Part shown: piece by piece, positions 44,595 to 58,800 of the stretch | Layout of the letters: each line of letters begins with the position of its first letter | Numbering within the stretch: the first letter of the stretch is position 1 | Assembly (NCBI GenBank): GCA_027625915.1 | Contig: JANTQA010000008.1 | Location: 4,171,001-4,235,000 of the forward strand | Source: Anaeramoeba flamelloides | Lineage: Eukaryota > Metamonada > Anaeramoebidae | DNA length: 64,000 nucleotides | Direction of reading: 5' to 3' | The notes under the pieces: model-generated | What the model was told of the DNA's origin: nothing | The model's database searches: none | What the model saw: only the letters and a program-made list of their open reading frames with translations | Position numbers and translations under genes: made by a program

Positions 44595-45400
44595 TTTGAA
44601 CTAAACCCCATTCCACTCAAAGGATCCCAACTAAAAAACAAAGATTTCATTTTTTTTTTTTCGTAATCAACTAACTTACTATTATATAAAAGGTAGAGAA
44701 ATAATAAACTTTCGATTCAAATAGATATTCATAAAAGAAATGCCTAAACAAATTATAAATTTTTGAAAAAAACTTAAATGTTAAAAAATTTTTGGGTCAT
44801 CTTTTATTCAAATGTTGATGAAAGAATTCTCAATTTCTTTAAATAATTGAAATTTTTAACAATAAAATTTTTGAATAAAATCAGTTTCACTTTTAAGACA
44901 CAAACTCGATACGAAAATTAAAGTAGTTAAAAAATCTTCAATAAACACACATAATTCGAATTTAGTAAAATGATCTAGATAAAAAAAAAATTGAAGGATT
45001 TTGTTTCTTAATTTGAGTTTTTTTTTTATACCTTAAATTTGGTTGAAAATTTGTTCCTTAAATGTGAAACTAGTTGAAGTAAATATCTGGATGTTTTAAA
45101 AAAAGACAATTTGAAAAAATAATGTTGTAAATCGAAATTAACTATAAGAAAATTTATTCTTTAAAATTTGAAAAAAAAAAAAAAAGAAAAAACAAAAAGA
45201 AAACAGCAAAAAGTAAAAAAATGTAAGAAAAAATTGATTGAATTAGAAAAAATAATCAGATCTTAAAATTAAAAATTCATTTTGAATAGAATTCTGGATT
45301 AAGTTAAGACAATATACTCTATTGATTCAATAAATTTGACACTATTTACTGAAAATAAGTTTATGATATTTGAAAAGAAATTTTTTAAAATAAAAATCTG
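44595..45400 (+). repeat. Dispersed repeat F, copy C (interrupted)
   Basis: Matches 39480-39730 up to about 44875, is interrupted by the foldback MITE at 44876-45081, and resumes with the 39.9-kb landmarks near 45240-45390. Confidence 0.55.
44876..45081. mobile_element. TA-type foldback MITE (family 'CAGTTCCAC'), copy 3
   Basis: Arms TCAGTTTCACTTTTAAG and CTTAAATGTGAAACTAG with TA just outside. Inserted in repeat F copy C, so it is younger than that repeat. Confidence 0.7.
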
Positions 45401-45636
45401 GAAAAAAAAATATATATATAATTTAAAATTATTCGTTATTATAATTTTTAAAAAAGAATGGATTTATCTCATTTTTTAAAACGGTATATATATTACAAAG
45501 GTTTATTCAAAATTCTTTATGATTATTAAAATATTGAAGAGATAATTAAAATGATTTTTTTTTATTCGAATAAACAAGAGAAATTGGAAAATCTCCCGCC
45601 CCCCAATATACAAATAAAAAATAAAATAAAATACAA

Positions 45637-45834
45637 TATAGCCACTTCCACTTTTTAGGTACAAACTTCAATGAAATTTAAGGCACAAAAAAAAAATCTT
45701 GAATGAAAGCAAAATTCAGATTCAAGTAAAATAAATTGTTAAAAAAAAATTACAAATTTTGTGCTTTAATTTGAGATTTTTTTGTGTCTTAAATTTCGTT
45801 GAAAGTTTGTGTCTTAATAGTGGAACTGACTGTA
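45637..45834. mobile_element. TA-type foldback MITE (family 'CAGTTCCAC'), copy 4
   Basis: A 198-bp copy with the clearest arms. The right arm, reverse-complemented, reads TACAGTCAGTTCCACTATTA. The arms extend about 75 bp with few mismatches. Confidence 0.78.
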
Positions 45835-46354
45835 AAATAAATTTATTTTTTTGTAATTAATAATCTAATTTTAAATTACCTTTGACACTTTTACAAATAC
45901 TATTTAAATTTCACAATTTATATAGATATATTTAAAAAAACACCTTTAAAAAAGAGAATGTTATTTTTTTTCAAAGAAAATATCCCCTCAATATGATATA
46001 TACTTTTGAATATTATCAATAAACATATAATATAACATTTTTAACTTTATTTTAGAATTATAAACCAAATAAAATTATTAAAGTATTGAAAATTAAAGAA
46101 AATTGTCAAATAATTGATATCATGACAAATGGAAAAAAATTACAAAACCAGTAAACAATTAAATTTAATATTTATTATCATATAACTTAAAAATCAATCT
46201 GAGTAAATAATATATATCCAGTCAAAATGAAGAAATATAAATGAATATCTTTCTATTTAGTAGATAATGTATATTTATATATCAAAAAATTTCTTATAAT
46301 TGTATATATTTAGATATAAAAAATATTTAAAAAAAAATTATAGAATTTTAATAT

Positions 46355-46940
46355 TTTTTCTATTTTTCCCCTGACTGAATCTTCTTTATATCAGATTTAA
46401 TAGTTACAAAAAAAAAGATGAAGTTGTTATTTTCTAATATTGTGATACTTAAACATGGAAATAGGGTTAACTTGAAAATAAGTAAAAGCTAAAAAATAAA
46501 AGTTAAAAATGACCAAAGGATTAAAGTAAATCCGATCAAAAAAAAAAAAAAAAAATAGAACAATTAAATAAAGATACCAAGTGAGCATTCAGGACCAATT
46601 ACCTAATTATTAAATATACCAAAAGTATTTTTGTTGTGATTTTGGAGCCCTGATATCTAGATATCATTGGCTTTATTTATTTTTTTTTGATTTTTTACCA
46701 ATAGCATCTTATAAACGAATTTTAAAATTTTTTATTTTTTTTCCGTTTTCCTTTCTTCTTTTGTTCTTTTTAATTTTTTGTTTTTGCTTTGTAAAAATAA
46801 AAAAAATTGGGTGTTTATTTCCTTTGAAAAATTGTGAAATCTATGATTTTACACTTAAATTATTTTTAGGAAGATTAATTAAAATGATATTTAGTTTTTA
46901 ATTAACACTAAATCTAAAAATATAATAAATTATCTAATTT
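46355..46940 (+). repeat. Dispersed repeat G, copy 1
   Basis: Shares GACTGAATCTTCTTTATAT, AAAATGACCAAAGGATTAAA and the TTTTTGCTTTGTAAA block, in order, with 58763-59350. Non-coding and diverged; its class is not recognised. Confidence 0.6.
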
Positions 46941-48104
46941 TTTTTGTATTATTCATTTTTTTTCATCAAAAACAATATTTTAACATTTTTTTTTTATTCA
47001 AAAAGATTATAAAGTCCCAAGTAACTTCAAAATATGAACCGATAATAATAAATTTTTGTAGTTCATTTTGTATTTTATTATTTAATTTTTTTAAGATTTA
47101 CTATAAATTGTATTGTTTATTATAAATTTGATTAGTTTCAATCTTTGACTTTTTATAAAAAATAATATTTGTGAAATTATTTATAATCTTTCATACATTC
47201 TACAGAGGGTAAAAAACTCTTAATATGGGTTTAATATTTAATTCAAATGTGGGGTTATTTTATTAGATCACTCCCCCCCAATTAATTACTGTCCAAATTC
47301 CATATGATATAGAAATACTTTTTCGAAATTTAAAAATATTTATTAAATGAAAAGTGTTGTGAGTTAAGTGATCTTGTTAAAAATTTAAAAATTCAGATTG
47401 GTTTCCAAAAAATATTCAAATTTCAGAAAATATATTTTTAATATCCAAATTCATAAATCACCTTGAAAAGTGCCAAAAATCAAAATTTTCTTATATACTG
47501 CTCATATCACTTTCCTTATCAGAATTTTTGTATTTTTGGGTCAAGATATAAATTTATTTACGGAAAAAGTTCGTTACTGTTTAGTTAAGAGATCAAAGAA
47601 AGTTTATTTCCATTTTACCTACTGTTGTTTGAAAATTTTCAAAAGTGCTGTTGTGAATCAAGTTTTTAAGGATAAAATCCCAAAATGTGAAAAATTGTAG
47701 CATTTTGAATTTCCTTTAATTGGCAACCTTTTAAATTTTTTTTTCTATTTAAGGTATCATATTCTATCTAAGCGAACATTAAATTCAGATATTCCGAAAA
47801 AAAAATTAACAAATTATTAACCAAAAGTATTATCATTGATTTCTCAATTCTATTCAGCATCAAACTTGAAGACGTGTCGAATTTCAAATAATCCTGTAAT
47901 TCCATTCTTTGGATCAATTTAAAATAATATGTATAAATTAAAAAAATATTTCCTTGATAATTTAATTTATTTGAATGTAAAATAGGAATATATTTTTTTA
48001 ATTTAGATATATATTTTCAATTGATCTAAAAAATGCAATTTCAGGATTACTTTAATTTCCAAGAGGTTATTAAGATTTAATACTTAATTAAATTGAGAAT
48101 TTTT

Positions 48105-48280
48105 TAATACTGGTATTTGAATTCTAAATGGGAAAAATTTTCACTTCATTTTCATATTTTTCTTTTTTAAAAATAGAGCTTTCAAATTACAACCACTTCT
48201 TTTGAGAACTCTTTTCATAACAAAAAAAAAAGATTGGAAGTGAAAATTGTTTCCGATTTAGAATTAGAATACTAGTATTA
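48105..48280. mobile_element. Short MITE family 'TACTAGTATT', copy 2
   Basis: A 176-bp element with 45-bp TIRs: TAATACTGGTATTTGAATTC on the left, and on the right, reverse-complemented, TAATACTAGTATTCTAATTC. Same size as the copy at 18.7 kb. Confidence 0.75.
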
Positions 48281-48362
48281 CATTTCAGGAATGATTGTTT
48301 TTAACTTTTTATTCATTTTCATTTTTAAAAAAAAACAGAGTTTGCCGATGAAAAAGATTTCT

Positions 48363-48844
48363 TACAGTGATCAAAATAATGCGTGCACAACGACTATAAT
48401 CCATGTTTCAAAATATTATCCGTGCTTTTTTTTATTCTTGTACCAAGGCAACGTCCAATCTACTACTAAATAATATACCTAAGTACAAATCAATTTTGAA
48501 AGTAAAGGTCTGGTTATTTTCAGTAAAATTTAAATTATGAATGCAAATAGTTGAAAATTTTTCATAATATTCTCAATTTTTTGGAAATTTTTTGTTTTTT
48601 TGATTATTAAAATAATCTCAAAAATTTACTCTATTTTTTAAGATAAATTTTCCAATTTGATCCTTTATTTTTAGAATTTCTTTTTAAATAATAGAACTTT
48701 AAGAAACCACTACCATATTTTTTTAGGGTTTATTATTGGTTTCTTTGATTGACTAATGTATAGGTCAACTATAACAAAAAAACACGCCTTTTTATTTTGA
48801 AACACACATTACATTTTTTTGCATGCTTTATTTTGACTACAGTA
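48363..48844 (+). mobile_element. TA-type MITE family 'GTGATCAAAATAATG', copy B
   Basis: A 482-bp copy, inverted relative to 22938-23420, with the same TIRs and TA ends and nearly the same length. Interior similarity runs end to end. Confidence 0.8.
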
Positions 48845-49434
48845 GAATATCCATTGTAACTCGTGTATCTAAGAAACCTTTTCATTGAACAAAATTAGTT
48901 TGATTTTTTGTTTTTAATTAAATTAGAAGAATTGGGTTACTTTTAGAGAATTATTTCGAAATCTAAGTCAATTTTTGTCAGGTATATATTGAGACACCAA
49001 ACTCCAAATAGCTCCAACTAAAAATTACCTTCTTCCCAAATACAAATAGTAAAAACTTGATTTTCAAAAAGACAAATATTTTAATTTTTAATCAATAGCA
49101 AATTTATCTGCATGAAACACAACATTAATCCATAGTGGTATTAGAAAAACAATTAACAAAAATTGAGATTAATTTTGAAGATTCACTTTATTGACGAACC
49201 TAAATTTAAAATAAAAAAAAATTGTATTTTCATTTTAGTTTTAACGAAAATAATGATTTCTTTAAAACATTATACATTATTTAATTGGTTTATGGGATTA
49301 ATTACAGTACAAAGAAATGATTGTGGTTCTATATATTCATAACACCAAACCCATTTAAAAATTACGAAATACATTTAGATTTTTCATTTTTTTTAATTAA
49401 ATATTAATTTTTAACTATTATCAAAAATTATAAA

Positions 49435-50638
49435 ATGAGTTGGTTGTTTGGAAAAAAAAAATCTGCAGTATGTTACCTAGAAATTGTCTTTACCGCTTTT
49501 CTTTCTCTTTTTCATATTAAATGTCTAATTCTTTATCTTATAAAATATAATTTATTTTTTTTTTATAATATTTTTTACCCAAAGGAAGAAATGTTAAAGG
49601 AATATCAAAAAATGTTAAGAAGAAGTCAAAGGGAAATTGAAAGAGAAAGAAGAAAATTACAACGACAAGAAAAACAAATTATTCGTGAAATGAAAAAATT
49701 AGCCAGGGAAGGAAGAAATGTTTGTATTTCTATTTTTTATTTGAGATTTTTTTCCTTTAAATTTTTCTTCTCACATATAACCTTATCATTAAATCATTTT
49801 ATTTCTTCCATCTTCTCTTTTTTTGATAACTTGTTGTATTTTCATTTTACTTCTTTCCTGAAAAATTGCTCAAAAAAAAAATAAACGAATAAAATGCAAT
49901 TTCCAAACGAAACACAATTTGCTTTTTGACCAAAAGAAAATTTGTCGTATTATGGCTAAAGATCTTGTTCGAACAAGAGCACAAGTCCATAAGTTTTATA
50001 AAATGAAAGCACAGCTTCAAGCTGTTGGGTTAAAATTACAAACCCTCAGATCAACACAAACAATGACAAATGCTATGAGGGGAACAGCAAGGGTAAATTT
50101 TATCCAAAAAATTTTCAAGTTATTTCTTCCTGTTTTGTTTTGTTTCTCATATTTCCTTCTTTTCAAATTTGTTTTCTTTTCCTTTCTTTTCTATTTTATT
50201 CTCTCTTCTAAATCTTTGTATTTTAATTTCGATTTTTGGTTTGTGAATTTTGAATTTTGATCACCAACAAACACAAATTTTATTACTTTTGTACACCCTG
50301 AAACAATAACAAAAAAAATCCTTGTTCAATTTTAGGCCATGGGAGCAATGAACAGAAGTGTAAATCTCCCAATGATGCAAAAAATCATGATGCAATTCGA
50401 ACAACAAAACGATCTTATGGATGGAAAACAAGAGGCAATGGACGATGTTTTGGAAGACATCTTTGAAGACTCAGGTGAAGAAGAAGAAACAGAAGAGGTT
50501 TATAATCAAATTTTTGATGAGCTTGGTCTTGAAAACCTAAAAAAAATGGGGAATGTACCATTTGAAGAACAAAAAGAGAAAAAGAATCAACAACAAGAAA
50601 ATTTAGAACAAAGACTTGCCAATCTTAAAAATATTTAA
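49435..50638 (+). CDS. CHMP2A: ESCRT-III subunit CHMP2A/VPS2
   Basis: Four exons: 49435-49467, 49585-49719, 49937-50092 and 50336-50638, all joined in phase 0 (introns 117, 217 and 243 nt; donors GTATGT, GTTTGT, GTAAAT). The 208-residue product is slightly shorter than animal CHMP2A (222). The N-terminus MSWLFGKKKSAEEMLKEYQ matches the family's amphipathic helix and start. KICRIMAKDLVRTRAQVHKF and QKIMMQFEQQNDLMD are CHMP2A hallmarks. An acidic loop is followed by the C-terminal MIM1 helix NLEQRLANLK, which binds the VPS4 MIT domain. The protein helps assemble and recycle ESCRT-III filaments in endosomal sorting, cytokinesis and membrane repair. All three introns were placed by alignment to the remembered family sequence. 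Confidence 0.95.
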
Positions 50639-51039
50639 AGATTATTTTGTAATCTTAAACCCTTGGTTTATTTATAAATTTTTTTTTGATGTCTTTTTTC
50701 TAATGGGTTTATTGTTTATATGCTTAATTCAGAATTCATTCCCACAATTGTTTATCAAATATTTTTTGTATGGTTGTCTTTCTTTATTTCTTGTTTTATT
50801 ACTTCAAAATATTTGCAAATTAATTGGATCATTAATTTATTTTTTTTCCTTAATTTGACTATTTATGGTTTCTTATTATCTTGATTTTATTTTTTTTTTT
50901 GATTTTTCTTTTTCTTTTGCTTTATAACAAATTGAAAAAAATAAACTTAATTTAATATATATCTATATATAAATATTAATATTTTAATATTTTAAAAACG
51001 GTTTACTTAAAATAAAAGAATTGTAATTTTTTTTATTTG

Positions 51040-51462
51040 GTACTTTATTAACAAAACTCTTTTTTAGTCAAAGGGTACCGATTTTATTGAAGAAATAAAA
51101 TATATTCGAAGAAATTAATTCATTATTCTCTCAAAATAAATTTTCAATTTTTGGATCTGATCATTTTTCAAATTTAGTAAATTATTTTTTTTTTTTTTTG
51201 TATTTCGTTATTAGCTTTATTTTGTGTTTTTTTTTTTCTCTTTTCTTTGTCTTCTTTCTTTGGTTTATTTTTTTAACTATTTAATTTAAAAAAAACATTT
51301 ATGGAAAAATTGAATTAACTTTAAGAATATTGATTCCTTGATATTTCGCTAAAAATACATTGACTAATAAAAAAAATTATTGCCAACAATTTTTATTTTC
51401 TAAAGAAATTGAGAAATTTTGAACAGATGCCACAAGAAATGTGAAAAATATTTTTTAAACAT
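51040..51462 (-). repeat. Dispersed repeat F, copy D (inverted, split by E3)
   Basis: The reverse complement of the start and middle of copy B, including the ATTTCTAAAGAAATTGAGA landmark. It is cut at TA by element E3 and continues for some bases after 52735. Confidence 0.6.
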
Positions 51463-52735
51463 TAGAGGTTTTGATGATAACATGCTATAATTCATGATAA
51501 AGTTAAAAAATCGCAATAATTTCTATCAAATCGTGATATATCAGAAAATCACGATATTCAATATTATCGTGATAATATAACAAATCGCGATATATCTATA
51601 AAATCGTGATAATTATTCAAAAATCGTAATAAATGCCAAAATATCGCGATTAAAAAGTAATCGCTATATAATAGTTGATGGGTTTTTGGGTTAATTGAGA
51701 AATATTTTTAAAAAAAAATTTTTTTTGATCAAAAAATAGATTTTGTGAAAAAAAATTATTCTTTGAAAAAACAACCAAAAAGATAGTCGATCCAATCAAG
51801 GATCAGATCAAAGAGTTTTATTGTGTTTTCATTTTATTTGGTTGACAAACCTATTGATCCTTTAAGATCAACAACAATAAGAACTAAAGAGAAATAAATA
51901 TTTTTTCAGTTAATCATGGTGTTGTAAATTGAGTTGAATAAAAGACCTTCTAAAACAACCAACCCTTTGTCTGTTCTTTAAAGAATATGATCTTGGGTAC
52001 AATATTTTCATTTTTTCTCAGCAAGCTAAAAGGAGTTTGATAACTCTTCAAAAGATTTCACAACACCCTTGCCAGATGATCACCAATTATTAAGATTTTT
52101 TATACAATACTTGTCTTCTTCTTCTTTTTCTTATTTGAGAATCTTTGTTTTGGACAGAAAACACAATTAGAGCTTAGTGGTTTTTGTTTGATCGATCACC
52201 AAAAAGAATGAAAATTATTCTTTATTCTTTTTGGTTATTAAAAATTGTGAAGGTAACAACTCCATTTTAAGAAAACACACATAATTTATATTCAAGTGTA
52301 TTGTTGAAATGGGTAATTATTAGTTTGATCATAAAATTTGTTTGAGATCTTCTATTTTGTTCAAAAAAAAAATGAAAAGAATAAAATTTTTTACTACAAC
52401 AAACCAAACTCATTCTCTTTATAAAAGTTTTCTGTCTTTCAAAACTTTCAAACACTTGAAGACGGTTCAGAACCCTTACAAACACTTTCTGGCATTATTA
52501 AAGGGAAAGTGATGTAAAAGTATCAAGGCTTTGTAAAATTCAAGAGATTTTTTTTAAGATGATTTCAAAAAAATAATTTTTACATTTTTTCGCGATAATA
52601 TGAATATCGCGATAATGTTATTTATCGCGATTTTATGATTTTTCGTGATAAAGTTGGACTAATCGCGATTTTTTTAATACTATTGCGATTTTATTGCTAA
52701 TATCAGGATAATATATGTTATCATCAAAACCTCTA
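51463..52735 (+). mobile_element. TCGCGA-family DNA transposon E3
   Basis: A 1.27-kb copy with TA at both ends and TIRs GAGGTTTTGATGATAACAT/its reverse complement, as in E1. Subterminal TCGCGA palindromes lie at 51540-51660 and 52595-52690. Flanking bases ACATTA|...|TATTAATT fit a simple TA duplication within repeat F. With E1, one of the two best preserved copies. Confidence 0.85.
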
Positions 52736-55700
52736 TTAATTTTTTTGAAATTTAGAGTTCTTTAAAGTCCTATTACCAATATAAAAGCAACAAATATCCT
52801 TTTTTTTTTTTTCAATCTCCTTATTCAAAAACCTCATAAACCGAAGGTTTCCTGTAATATAAAAATAATTACTATTCAAATATAGCTCGAATATAGGTTC
52901 AAAACTATAACTCAAAGATATTCCAAAAAAAGTTAATTTCAAAAAAATGACAAAAAAAAAAAAAATTGGGCCATTATTTGCTTTGATACTGGTACTAAGC
53001 CTTTAAGGTATTGATTTTATAAATTCCAAATCAAATCTAATGATTATTATATATTTCTAAACAATTATAAGTTGGGTGAAATATAAAAAAAAAAGATAGT
53101 GAATTTTCCCTTTTTAACTGATCTATTTTGTATGAAAATGCAGTTCCTAATTGAAATTATTTGACAACCAAAATTCAACTTTTGAAAAACAAAATCTTAT
53201 GAAATAAATTATATAAGAAATACCAAATTATAACCATTCATGAATTGAAATGTTAAAACTGTTTAAAAATTACAATGCTCACAAAACAATAAATAAATAA
53301 TTTATCAATACCAATAAATCAGACTGTGTTAAAAATTTTTGAGAGAGCAAAACAAAAAAATACATTGGTAAATTTGTTTTAATTCTATGAGGAATTATTG
53401 ATTGATCAAAGATCAAATAACATTGACTGATTTAATTTGAGTACTTTTTTTTTGGTGAAGGAATCAACTTTACACTCACATGAGTTATTCAGAAAAACTT
53501 TTTTGAATCAAATATAAGCTATTATGTAATTTTAAAAAAGAAATTAGAACAAAAAAATAAAAAAAGTGATAATGATTGAAATATTTTTAAAATATAAATT
53601 CTATTTCATAATTGTTTTAAAATACTAGATAATGATTCTACTGTAACTTTCAAAAAGTTTGAAATTTATTGATTAATTTGTAAATAACAAGTGTATTAAC
53701 ATTTAAATTGTAAATGTGAGAATTTTGAAGTGACCAAATTTGTAAAGTCCTTTTCAAAGAGTGGATAGAAAGATTCATTGCAAGTCTTGTAAACTTGATT
53801 TAGTTTTCTAAAATAATTTTAATAATTTTAGAGTCTCTCAATAAAAAAAAAAAAAAAAAGTGTATAATTAATAAAAAAAAAAAAATTGCAAAAATAGATA
53901 CAGAAAAACAATTTATAGTTATTGAATCAAGATAAATTTGCACGACTCTATAAAAAAATTATCTGAATTTAGGAACCCCCCTTCAGCATGGTGTTTTAGA
54001 TTGGTCAAGTCGATATTCTATAATAATAATCAGATTTTTGATATTTTATTTTCCTGGGAAATTAACATATATTTTTTTTTCAAAAACAACCTTATTGATT
54101 TTTTCATTGAGATCTTTTTTGTATAGTTTTAGGGGATATTATTATCTAAATTATTCCAATATGAAGTGTAATGTATCATCAATTTTTTCAATATTATAGA
54201 AATATTTTGGAATTTACCAACTTTTCATATTTATATTTGTATCTATTTAAACCATTTGAAAAAGCCAGTTGGTTTGAATAGAGCTGTTGATGATTTCCTC
54301 TTAATATATGGTCTTTTTTTCATCTAATTTTCCTGTAAATTTCCTAATTTTAATATATCTTTTGACTTTCTTTTTTTCTTTATCTTTTGGTGATCCTACT
54401 TTGTTTTGGGATTTTTTTAGTCTTTTATCGACTTGGCATAAGTTTCTTGGGGTTATTTCTTGTGCACATCATTTATTATGGTTTTACATCCAATGTTTGG
54501 ATTTTGTCAATTTTTTAAATTTCCAGGATCGATGACTTAAGACTAGTGATTTTTAGACTTTTAGCTTATACAACTTTCCTTCTTCAAACCGTTTATTGAG
54601 GGGGATAAATTCTAGCTACTCATTTGAAAATGTCTTGGGCTTGGGGTTGAATTTTTGTTTATTTGTGGATTATATAAAAAGAAAAATTACATTCTAATAA
54701 AACAGAATTCAAAAAATAACCTTAAGTGGTTTACCTTCTCATAAATCATCAATAATTCATTTCTATGATAGCTGAAAATAAATCACATTAGAGAGTGCTA
54801 GTTCAAATGATAATGGTGACTCAAAAAAATCTATTTTTTCAATATTTGTGAATAAATAAATTTATGTATTTTTTACTTAAGATCAGCATTAAAATTATGT
54901 GGGTTTATGAATTATTTTTTTAATTTCTTTTCCAAACCTAAAAACAGAAAACCAATTCCAAAAGAGAATTCTGATTATTTAAAAATTTGTTTATCAGTTT
55001 TTTCTAAAATTAACTTTATCAATCTTTTAATTTCAAAGATTAACTCAATAATCATCAACATAATAACTCAAAAACTGATTAACTTTGTTTCCTTTTTTAT
55101 AAAACTAATTGTAACATCAATATATTTTCATTATTTCAGAAATACTTTGTAAAAAAATCTGTTGGCTAATTTATTTGATTTTTTAAAAAAATATTAATCA
55201 ATTTTTTCAGAATCTTTATCTTAATTTCACAACAAATTTAAGAAAAGTATTTTTAACTTTGAATTCTTCAGATTGATGATCCAACATTTAACTTTGTCTA
55301 GAAATGCAGATTTGTTTTCAAAAAATCCTTTAATTTTTTCTGAATACAAGGATCATTTTTTTGTTTGATGAGATAAACTGTTGATACTATTTTATATGAA
55401 AGATTATTTTCCAAGACATTTGGATCATAATTTTACATAAATAATGTCTCAATAAGAATAAGGAAATTAAATTTTAGGTATGCCTCTCTTAAATACTATC
55501 CCATAAAGATCATAATACAATTGAAGAATTGTTGACAAAAAACCAGATACATTTGTTTCCAACATTTTCTTAAAATATCAATTATTATTTATAATTGACC
55601 CTTGGAGAGTAAATAAGAAATAATTAGAATATTCAATTTGCCCAAGAATGTTTAATTATCAAATTTTAAAAAATTCAAATAAATCAAAGAGCGCAACTTA

Positions 55701-55855
55701 CCTCTCTCATGATAGTAGCATTTTTGTCCTTCAAAAGTGAAATATTCCACATTTAACAATTTCATTTTTTACCCTTTTTCCATTCTATCTTTGGTTTCTT
55801 TGTAAAATACCTAATCGTCTATTATTCACAAAAACAGACACTTTCAAATCAAAAT

Positions 55856-58800
55856 ATGAATGAAAAATTGAGTTCTTATCGCTTTGACTTTACCGATGTT
55901 CCTCTTCACCTTTCTGCACCACTTGAACTGCTTTATCAAAAATATGAAAAGACACCTTCTGGTGACAATGGGAAATCTCTTCGCTTTTCTGTTGTGCTGC
56001 CGAAAGGGTGGATCGCGCAGTCCCCCATTGGCGATTCGTCTGACACATTCCCAAAGTCTAGAATTATTGGGTTGTTTGCAGAGCCACCTAAACAAGGAAG
56101 CGGGCAGATTGTTATTGTAACAACGAAATTGGAATATGAAATAGATACTTTACAATGGGTTAATTATTTTTGTAAGATGTATGGTTGGAACCCTCTTGAT
56201 TTAAAAAAATGGCAAACATCAATCAAAGGAATGGTTTATGATATTATGGCAATTCGTAGTATGTTTAATAATTTTTTATTTTTTCTTCTTTTGGGCTCTT
56301 ATTTTTTTCTTTTTCGTTTTCTTTTTCTTTTTCTTTTTAACGCTGATAAATTTAAAAAAGTCTTCATAACGTTTATGTTCGTTTTACGTTTTAAGAAATT
56401 TGAGAACCTCTACTTTCAAAACACTTCATTTCAAGGAACATTTCAAAGCTCAACTAATTTTATAAAAGTTTCTGATCATTTCAGCCAATAAAAGAGCTTT
56501 ATTCAATGCTTGTTAGAATCAGTTAAAAAAGGAAAAACAAAGTAAAAATTTTAATAGAATTATTTGAATTTAGCAGAAGCCTATTTTTTGTTGACTATGA
56601 AAAATAATTTACCATATTAGAACACTTTCATTACAAAAACGCTTCTTTTTGCAAATAACAATTTCCTTAAAAACCTGAGATCACTAACATTCAAAAATAA
56701 AATTGAAAATTTTGATTTAGATAAAACTAATAATTTAATTAAGCATTTTGTCATTGGCAATAAAGTTTATTTCCAATAAAACCAAATTCCAGAATTTCAA
56801 ATTTTGAGTGTATTGTATTTATTCTTCTTAGTAGCACTACGATTTTTAAAAGACTCTAGTTGAGAATTAAAGGTGTATTTTTGGGTAAAAAATTCCAAAT
56901 AAAAGGAAGGATGAATTTTAGTTAAATTCAACTTGGCGATATTTATTTGAATATATAATTACGAATAGTTTTTAGAAATGCTCTACTTTTTTAATAAAAC
57001 TTAATTATGGAAAAAAAATTACTAATGATAAATATTTAAGTTTTCTGGGTTTTCCAAAATTCAAAAGAATCGAGTTAAATCTCTGAATGTGCTTTATTCT
57101 ATTAAATTCTGGAAAACCTCCGTTAGATTTTCTTGTGTTTTCTGTTTATTTGGAAAATCTATAGATTTTTAGAATCAAGCAGAACATTTGACGACACTTG
57201 ACGGTACTTGATGAAACTGCCCGAATCACTAAAATTTTATTTATGGATTGTATTAAAGACTTAAAAATATATTTATTAATCACTAGGGATAAGGAACACG
57301 ATAAACCCTTAAAATTTCAAAAAATTGACTTTCTACTTTTTGAAATTGGATAAATTTAAAACATAGTAGTGAAAAAAATCCCTGACAAGATTTTTAATTG
57401 TGAATATTAGGAAAATTGTTGAGTAATTTCTCTTATTTAAAATCAAATCCTTTTTATAAATAACAAAATTTTTTTATGAAATTAGTAATAAACCTACCTA
57501 AAGTTCATTAAAGTAGGCTGTCTCTAGAATATCCTCATAATTATTTGATAGCCTAAAGCAGATCAACTTTTTTTGAAAGACAATCGAGTTTTATTCGAGG
57601 TTTACCAGAGTTTGGAAAATGATGATTTTTTTAATCTTGTTTTTTGATTGATTGGATAGTATTTTGAATAACTGTTGTGGAAAAAAAGTGAAACTGGAAA
57701 AAAAAGTTCAAACGGTTTTTAATTGGGAACATTAATAGAACCTGAAAATGAAAAGTAAAATCAATTAAAAGAAGAAACCAATTAACTTCAAATAATAACC
57801 CATTATATTATTTTCAATCAACCCAACAAATACTATTTAAATCTACTTGATTTATCGAAATTGTGAGTGTGGTTTTGGAGATCTCAAAAATAGTCAATTT
57901 TTTGAACAAATTTTTAATAATTGATCAATCAAAGAAAAACCCATACCAAAAGATAGTATTTAAAAAACTGTTATTGTGGCAAATACTTCATTTTGTCTTT
58001 ATTTATTTATTTATTGTTTTTTTCATTGATCTTACTTTGAATTTTCAGTAATGTTCCCAATTAAAAACCGTGTTTCACTTTTTTTCCAGTTTCACTTTTT
58101 TTCCACAACGGTAAGTGTAATTTCATTAACCATCATTCTAAGAAGTTGATGAGTTATAATTTTAAAAGTTTGACTCTTAAAAAAACGGATTTGATTTTAA
58201 ATAAAAGAAATTACACATCAATTTTCCAAATATTCACAATTAAAAATCTTTTCAGGGGATTATTTTCATTTCCGATATTTTTTTCACTACTTTAATAGAT
58301 AATCTGAAAATGAGAATAATGTTCATTAAGTATCTTCAGTATTGAATAAGTGCATTAATTATTTATTTCTGAAAAAAAATCTTTGTTTTTCAATTTTCCC
58401 AATAATATCATTAAATTAAAATTTTAGTGGAGGATCATATCAATTCCTTGGGGTTAATATAAAAATTGAATTTATTCAAAACTATTTTTTATATTTTTAA
58501 TAAAATTTTAATTTTCAATAATGTATTTATTTCGATCGCTTTATTTATATAATGCTAGAGTATTTTAAAGAAATAACACCAAACAAAAAACACGAAATAA
58601 TGAAATGATAGTAGTTCTTTGATTTTTGGTAAAAGAGTATTTGAAAATAAAAAAATATAAAACCTTAATTGGGATCAATATAATTAATGTGAATTTAAAC
58701 TCTTTTCCAATAATTACATCCCAATTCAAAATGAAAAAACAATTATTATTTTTATTTTTTTTTCCATTTTTAACCTGGCTGAATCTTTTTTATATTGGGA

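Larger units (their letters stand above)
43290..49434. other. Intergenic repeat-rich region
   Basis: Between the divergent starts of the ankyrin (-) and CHMP2A (+) genes. Holds repeat F copy C, two foldback MITEs (44876, 45637), repeat G copy 1, a short MITE (48105) and a TA-type MITE (48363). A 76-codon frame at 47470-47700 is open but starts with GTG and is unrecognised. Confidence 0.5.
50639..55855. other. Intergenic region with nested transposons
   Basis: Contains inverted repeat F copy D with E3 inserted in it (51040-52735), then AT-rich DNA. A somewhat less AT-rich stretch (53940-54660) has short open frames without start-to-stop coherence or a recognisable domain. It may be a decayed gene, but nothing can be assigned. 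Confidence 0.45.

Noticed and set aside
53940-54660. Less AT-rich stretch with 62- and 75-codon frames
   Set aside because: No coherent exon structure or recognisable domain on either strand; left as unassigned intergenic DNA.
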